A stretch of DNA of 64,000 bases from Bacteroidota bacterium (GTDB lineage: Bacteria; Bacteroidota; Bacteroidia; Chitinophagales; Saprospiraceae): contig WGNL01000023.1 in NCBI GenBank assembly GCA_016124585.1, forward strand, positions 62,001 to 126,000, given 5' to 3'. Shown here one piece after another: positions 60,009-64,000 of this stretch (positions are counted from its first letter, which is position 1; every line of letters starts with the position of its first letter). The notes beneath the pieces were generated by a model. That model was not told the origin of the DNA. It did not search any database and saw nothing but the letters and a program-made list of their open reading frames with translations. The position numbers and the translations under genes were made by a program.

Positions 60009-61037
60009 TTACGTTTTTGCGGGAACAATCGCCGTCCTGATCAACGGCAACTGTACTTCAAAGTTCTCCTCCGTCTTCACCACCTCAATACCCTTCCCAG
60101 TTAGCAGTTGATAGCGCCGATCGATGTTCTCCAAGCCTGCGCCATTGCTATCCTCCACTGATTTTTTTGGTTGCAGGTTGTTTCGCACAGCGAGGTATTT
60201 TCCAGTCGGGCAAGCCACCTCAATGCGCAAGGGTTTGTCCATGCTCACCACATTGTGCTTCACTGCATTTTCCAACAGCAACTGAAAAGTGAGGGGCGGC
60301 ACCAAGCTGGCCAAGGCCGGTTCCGGCAAGTCAATTTTTAGATCGAAATTATCGGCAAAGCGCGTCTTGAGCAAGAAGGCGTAGGATTGCAGCATGTCCA
60401 ATTCCTCGCGCACCGTGGCTTGTTGTTTCATGCTGCTCTGCAATAGGTAACGGTACACACTGGAAAGGTGAACGACAAAATTGGCGGCCTCAGGGTCGTT
60501 CGATTTTACCATGCTTTTCAGGGTGTTGAGGGCATTGAAGAGAAAATGTGGCTGTACTTGCTGGCGCAAAAGATCAAGTTGCGCTAGCACGTTTTCCTCC
60601 TTCAGCCCAGCGTTTTCCACTTCCACTTGTTGCAGCCTCCGTTGATTTTGCATTGCAAAATAAATTACCAGGATCACCATGTTGTGGAACACGCCACGTA
60701 GGAAGTAGAACAAGATATTGCTGCCCTCCTGTCTGAAAAAATGGTGCACCATGCTCTCCACCGCTGCTACGATGGCCGCCCCGGTGAGGAAGGTGAGCAG
60801 GAACCGAAATGCCGTGCTGCGGTGGCTGACAGAGCCATGCACCCTTGACTGGTAATCGTCCACGAAGAAATTGAACTGCCAGACGAGCCAGTTGCAGGTA
60901 AAAACCGCAATGAAATCTGCCACCGCACTGCCCGTTTCCGGGTAGTCGCCAAGCGCAAACTGCCGGGCAATCTCCACCAGAGCCAGCACCAATGCTGACC
61001 AAAAGGCAATCTTGTTTCTGTTCTTGAAAAAGTCCAT
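60009..61037 (-). CDS. Sensor histidine kinase, LytS/YehU type, first gene of operon
   Basis: A 342-aa kinase with four N-terminal helices (about 12-140; AFWSALVLALVEIARQFAL, FRFLLTFLTGAAIVAAVESM, GVFHNMVILVIYFAMQNQR). The phospho-acceptor His is in QVQPHFLFNALNTLKSMVKS. The HATPase domain has LTFQLLLENAVKHNVVSMDK and GAGLENIDRRYQLL. It heads an operon of five genes (kinase, VIT1-like, DUF1003, channel, LytTR), so the regulator at 57327 is its likely partner. Confidence 0.92.
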   Translation of the reverse strand: MDFFKNRNKIAFWSALVLALVEIARQFALGDYPETGSAVADFIAVFTCNWLVWQFNFFVDDYQSRVHGSVSHRSTAFRFLLTFLTGAAIVAAVESMVHHFFRQEGSNILFYFLRGVFHNMVILVIYFAMQNQRRLQQVEVENAGLKEENVLAQLDLLRQQVQPHFLFNALNTLKSMVKSNDPEAANFVVHLSSVYRYLLQSSMKQQATVREELDMLQSYAFLLKTRFADNFDLKIDLPEPALASLVPPLTFQLLLENAVKHNVVSMDKPLRIEVACPTGKYLAVRNNLQPKKSVEDSNGAGLENIDRRYQLLTGKGIEVVKTEENFEVQLPLIRTAIVPAKT

Positions 61038-61444
61038 GTGGTGATGGGTGATTCGTAATTGGTTGGCTCACCGTTCTTGTTCAGCTTTCGATTTTTTGCT
61101 TCACAAGGTGCAACCGAAAGGTCGTTTTGCCTCGCAAAAATGCGAAAAACAACGCCAGTATTTTCCGGCACTCCGTGAAACGGGCAAAACTGGGCTTGAA
61201 ACGGGCTATCTGCCTGCTCAAGTTCGGCTGACATGCCCCCATCTTTGTGGTGTCCGAAAGTTAGATTTTTTGGCCTCCAGGCGGTGCGGTGCAATGCATA
61301 ACTTTAAGTAAATCCAAATCAAGTGCCGCACCGCCGATGGCTGAAAAAGTGTCAACAAATCATCATTGAAGGTCATTGATCATTCGACAAAGCTTAATGA
61401 CAAATGACCGATGGCTCCAATGAACACCTAAAAATAGATTTGCC
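61038..61444. other. 407-bp divergent intergenic region
   Basis: No gene. A 10-bp inverted repeat GGCGGTGCGG/CCGCACCGCC lies at 61280-61335 with a 36-nt loop. TAGATTTG at 61435-61442 fits the -7 consensus but ends only 2 nt before the htrA-like ATG and has no -33 partner. Confidence 0.4.
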
Positions 61445-62938
61445 ATGAAAAACTTAAAATTGTATATCGTCTTCGCTGCCTTATTAGGCAGTTTTCTTAC
61501 GTTAGTTGGTTACAAATTTTTGGAGGCGGACCCAGTCCAAATCCACCAGACTGGTGGCGGGGTAGAGAGAACCCGCCTTACCAGTCTGTCTAGCAACACT
61601 GGCACAACCCTGCCCACCGATTTCACTTACCCCGCCGAACAGACGCTGCCGAAAGTAGTCCATATCAAGATTTCGCAGAAGGTCAAAAACCAGGCGTTCA
61701 ACCCGTTCGGTGGGCAATTGCCAGACGGATTTCAGCAATTTTTTCAGCCTTTCGGCAACCGCCAAGGTGGCAAGGCACCTGAAGACCTACGGGAAGAAGG
61801 CAGTGGCAGTGGTGTCATCATCAGTCCAGATGGCTATATCGTGACGAACAACCACGTGGCAGGCGATGCGGATGAAATCGAGGTATCACTCTACGATAAA
61901 AGAACCTTTAAAGCCAAGTTAATTGGCAAAGACCCCTCCACCGACTTGGCTCTGATAAAAATCGAAGCCAAGGACCTACCATTCATCCAACTGGCCAACT
62001 CCGATGAACTGAGAGTTGGTCAGTGGGTGGTGGCTGTCGGCAACCCTTTCAACCTTGAAAGCACTGTGACAGCAGGTATCGTGAGCGCAAAAGGCCGCAA
62101 TATCAACATCAACGCCGATAAGGCCCCAATCGAAGCATTCATCCAAACCGACGCAGCTGTGAACCCCGGTAACAGCGGCGGCGCACTCGTCAATATGAAC
62201 GGTGAACTGGTAGGCATCAACTCTGCCATCGCCTCCCCAACGGGCAGTTTTGCTGGCTACTCGTTCGCCGTGCCCTCCAACCTCGTGGACAAAGTAGTGG
62301 CTGACCTTCGCAAATACGGTGTGGCACAGCGGGCATTCCTCGGCGCCAGAATCCGTACAGTGGACGGCAGTTTTGCGCAAGAAAACAAACTTGATGTAAC
62401 TCAAGGCGTGTGGGTGGACGAGGTGAATGACAACTCGGCAGCTGAATCGGCTGGCTTGGAAAAAGGCGACGTAATCACCGCCATCAATGGCGTGGAAGTG
62501 AAGGAATCCTCAGCACTTATCGAGCAGATTGGACGCCACCGCCCTGGCGACAAAGTGACGCTGACCTACCTGCGCAATGGTAAAGAACGCAGCACTGAGG
62601 CTACGCTGAAAAACGCCAATGGCAACACCGATGAGGTGACAGAAGAAACGGCCTCCATTGGCTTGGCTTCTCTCGGTGCCGATTTCAAGGCATTGAGCAA
62701 TAATGACCTAGACCGGATGAACCTTTCGCACGGTGTGCAGGTGGATAAGTTGCGAGAAGGCAAGTTGAAAAAAGCTGGCGTGAAAGAGGGTTTCGTTATC
62801 ACCCGCTTGAATAACCAGCCTGTGAGCAGCGCAGACGACATTGAGCGGATACTGGATGAGAACGACGGCAATGGCCTCCTCATTGAAGGTAAGTACAAAG
62901 GTGATAACCGTATGACGTACTTAGGCTTGGGGCTATAA
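61445..62938 (+). CDS. HtrA/DegP-type periplasmic serine protease
   Basis: A 497-aa S1C protease for periplasmic protein quality control. An N-terminal membrane segment or signal (LYIVFAALLGSFLTLVGYKF) is followed by the trypsin-like domain. Catalytic His is in IVTNNHVAGDADEI, Asp in DPSTDLALIKIEA and Ser in AAVNPGNSGGALVNMNGELV. Two PDZ domains follow (about 310-400, with GVWVDEVNDNSAAESAGLEK; and 415-497, with KKAGVKEGFVITRLNNQPVS). The Gly/Phe/Gln-rich loop before the protease core (GGQLPDGFQQFFQPFGNRQG) is the DegP LA-loop. Monocistronic. Confidence 0.95.
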   Translation: MKNLKLYIVFAALLGSFLTLVGYKFLEADPVQIHQTGGGVERTRLTSLSSNTGTTLPTDFTYPAEQTLPKVVHIKISQKVKNQAFNPFGGQLPDGFQQFFQPFGNRQGGKAPEDLREEGSGSGVIISPDGYIVTNNHVAGDADEIEVSLYDKRTFKAKLIGKDPSTDLALIKIEAKDLPFIQLANSDELRVGQWVVAVGNPFNLESTVTAGIVSAKGRNININADKAPIEAFIQTDAAVNPGNSGGALVNMNGELVGINSAIASPTGSFAGYSFAVPSNLVDKVVADLRKYGVAQRAFLGARIRTVDGSFAQENKLDVTQGVWVDEVNDNSAAESAGLEKGDVITAINGVEVKESSALIEQIGRHRPGDKVTLTYLRNGKERSTEATLKNANGNTDEVTEETASIGLASLGADFKALSNNDLDRMNLSHGVQVDKLREGKLKKAGVKEGFVITRLNNQPVSSADDIERILDENDGNGLLIEGKYKGDNRMTYLGLGL

Positions 62939-63029
62939 TCCGTCAATAGTCCTCGGTCATTTGGGAGACTAGTAATGAATATAACTCTCAATGGCCAAGG
63001 ACTCAATTATTGACCAAAATTATTTAGCC

Positions 63030-63620
63030 ATGAAAGATACATTCTGGAGCGGCAACAAAATACAATGGTTTGAATGGGTGATGTTGATGATTTCTTTTGG
63101 CGTCATCTTGGAAACCATACGATACACAGATGTGAATTTGATGAATTCAGGTAACCCGTCGGGTGCGGGGCGTCAAAAAGAATTGAAAGCGACCACTTTT
63201 GATAAAACGCAAATGGCAGCCCCGGCATCTTGGCGGCAACTAGCAGAGGAAGCGCTGCTGGTGGAAATGACCTTGAAGGGAGATGAAAATAGGCTGTCCC
63301 TGCCAACAACGAATCGAGATTGGGCGGCTTTTGGCATCCCAGCGGACGAAGTGGCGTTCTTTGAATTCTGGCAGGACAGCTTGGACAGCACCCTGCTCGT
63401 CGACTCGGACGATAGGCTTGACAGGTTACTTGAGGCAAGGGAGCTTTACCGATCAGTCGGTGAAATGATGCAACAACAGTTGGCTCAGGAAGCTTTTTTC
63501 GCAAAAATCGAAAACCGCTACCGAATACCCACCAACCGCTCCCGGATGCATTATTTGTCAAAACAGCCCTCCACGCCAGGGCAATGGGCAACTTTCGTTG
63601 CGCAGCACAAAGGCGGATAA
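63030..63620 (+). CDS. Small membrane-anchored protein of unknown function
   Basis: A 196-aa protein from the ATG at 63030; an ATG at 62991 adds 13 residues. One N-terminal membrane helix (WFEWVMLMISFGVILETI) is followed by a soluble helical region (SWRQLAEEALLVEMTLKGDE, then LYRSVGEMMQQQLAQEAFF). It follows the htrA-like gene on the same strand by 92 nt and may be co-transcribed. No family recognised. Confidence 0.6.
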   Translation: MKDTFWSGNKIQWFEWVMLMISFGVILETIRYTDVNLMNSGNPSGAGRQKELKATTFDKTQMAAPASWRQLAEEALLVEMTLKGDENRLSLPTTNRDWAAFGIPADEVAFFEFWQDSLDSTLLVDSDDRLDRLLEARELYRSVGEMMQQQLAQEAFFAKIENRYRIPTNRSRMHYLSKQPSTPGQWATFVAQHKGG

Positions 63621-63870
63621 GCGTTTCAAGAAGAAAGAATAGCGAAATAAGAAAAGAGTTACGAGGTGAATCCAGCTTTTTTTAAGAAGGTGTAAAGTAG
63701 TCTATTTTAAGGCGGAGAAAATGCCCGGAGGTGTCTATTTTATTGGGTTTTGTTTGAAAATGAGCCAAAGCTTCCGGGCATCCGCACTTTTCCTTGAATC
63801 TCGAAAAATGTAGATAGCCAGATGGGAAACAAACAATCGCACTTTTATCACAATCAAACTTTTTAAAAAC

Positions 63871-64000
63871 ATGAAAAAGTTCTTTGTTGCAGTCGTAGCC
63901 GTACTTATGTTCGGCACTTATTCCGCTAATGCCCAAAGCACTAGCACACCCGCCAAGCCGCAGCTAAAAACGGCTACACCGACAGCGTCTGCTCAAAAAG
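63871..64000 (+). CDS. Secreted protein, N-terminal fragment cut by window edge
   Basis: Only 43 codons are visible. MKKFFVAVVAVLMFGTYSAN then AQ is a clear signal peptide with cleavage after ANA. The following sequence is Thr/Pro/Ala/Lys-rich (STSTPAKPQLKTATPTASAQ). Nothing can be said on the domain content. The 250 bp before it show no gene. Confidence 0.7.
   Translation, partial: MKKFFVAVVAVLMFGTYSANAQSTSTPAKPQLKTATPTASAQK

Overview
The window looks like chromosomal DNA of a member of the Bacteroidota, most likely of the Saprospiria type. The evidence is four secreted proteins with type IX secretion (T9SS) C-terminal sorting domains, lipoproteins with Bacteroidota-style lipoboxes, LytS/LytTR two-component pairs, a DUF1003/VIT1/LytTR cluster, and promoters of the form TTTG-N17-19-TAnnTTTG. 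The species assignment is an inference. I see no rRNA or tRNA.

Layout. 1-20 kb: a truncated GH43 glycosidase, small membrane and secreted proteins, a divergent small-RNA/small-membrane-protein locus (4.76-5.77 kb), an AraC regulator, a GH31 alpha-xylosidase-like enzyme, a PIN toxin-antitoxin pair, a MORN protein and a TRIC-like channel. 20-27 kb: a type I restriction-modification locus (hsdM, hsdS, hsdR) invaded by an IS200-like REP-associated transposase (RAYT) and about 15 copies of its palindrome, some inside coding sequence. 27-42 kb: two paralogous genes of unknown function (28.2 and 41.3 kb), each preceded by a degenerate 21-bp-period array and a shared leader. Between them lie T9SS-exported beta-propeller proteins, an alcohol dehydrogenase, an ECF sigma factor, a ClpP protease and an integron-like patch (39.2-40.6 kb). 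42-50 kb: a YbhGFSR-type ABC exporter with membrane fusion protein and TolC. It is interrupted by a convergent T9SS gene, and its TolC gene is frameshifted at a heptanucleotide repeat. 50-64 kb: LytS/LytTR regulators, an Asp-box propeller next to a ThiS/MoaD-like protein, a T9SS glycosidase-like protein, a prolyl iminopeptidase-like lipoprotein, a histidine kinase-VIT1-DUF1003-ion channel-LytTR operon, and an HtrA protease.

The best candidate for an undescribed system is at 4763-5551. A roughly 190-nt structured RNA with its own consensus promoter and terminator is transcribed away from a gene for a 79-aa two-helix membrane protein. The RNA is complementary over 31 nt (one G-U wobble) to that gene's leader, about 75-100 nt upstream of its AUG. 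This is the architecture of type I toxin-antitoxin loci such as tisB/istR and zorO/orzO, though no sequence similarity to them is claimed. The next most interesting patterns are exact 21-bp-period degenerate arrays at four loci, the REP/RAYT colonisation of the hsd locus, the heptamer switch in the TolC gene, and a 41-bp near-perfect inverted repeat inside a response regulator gene.
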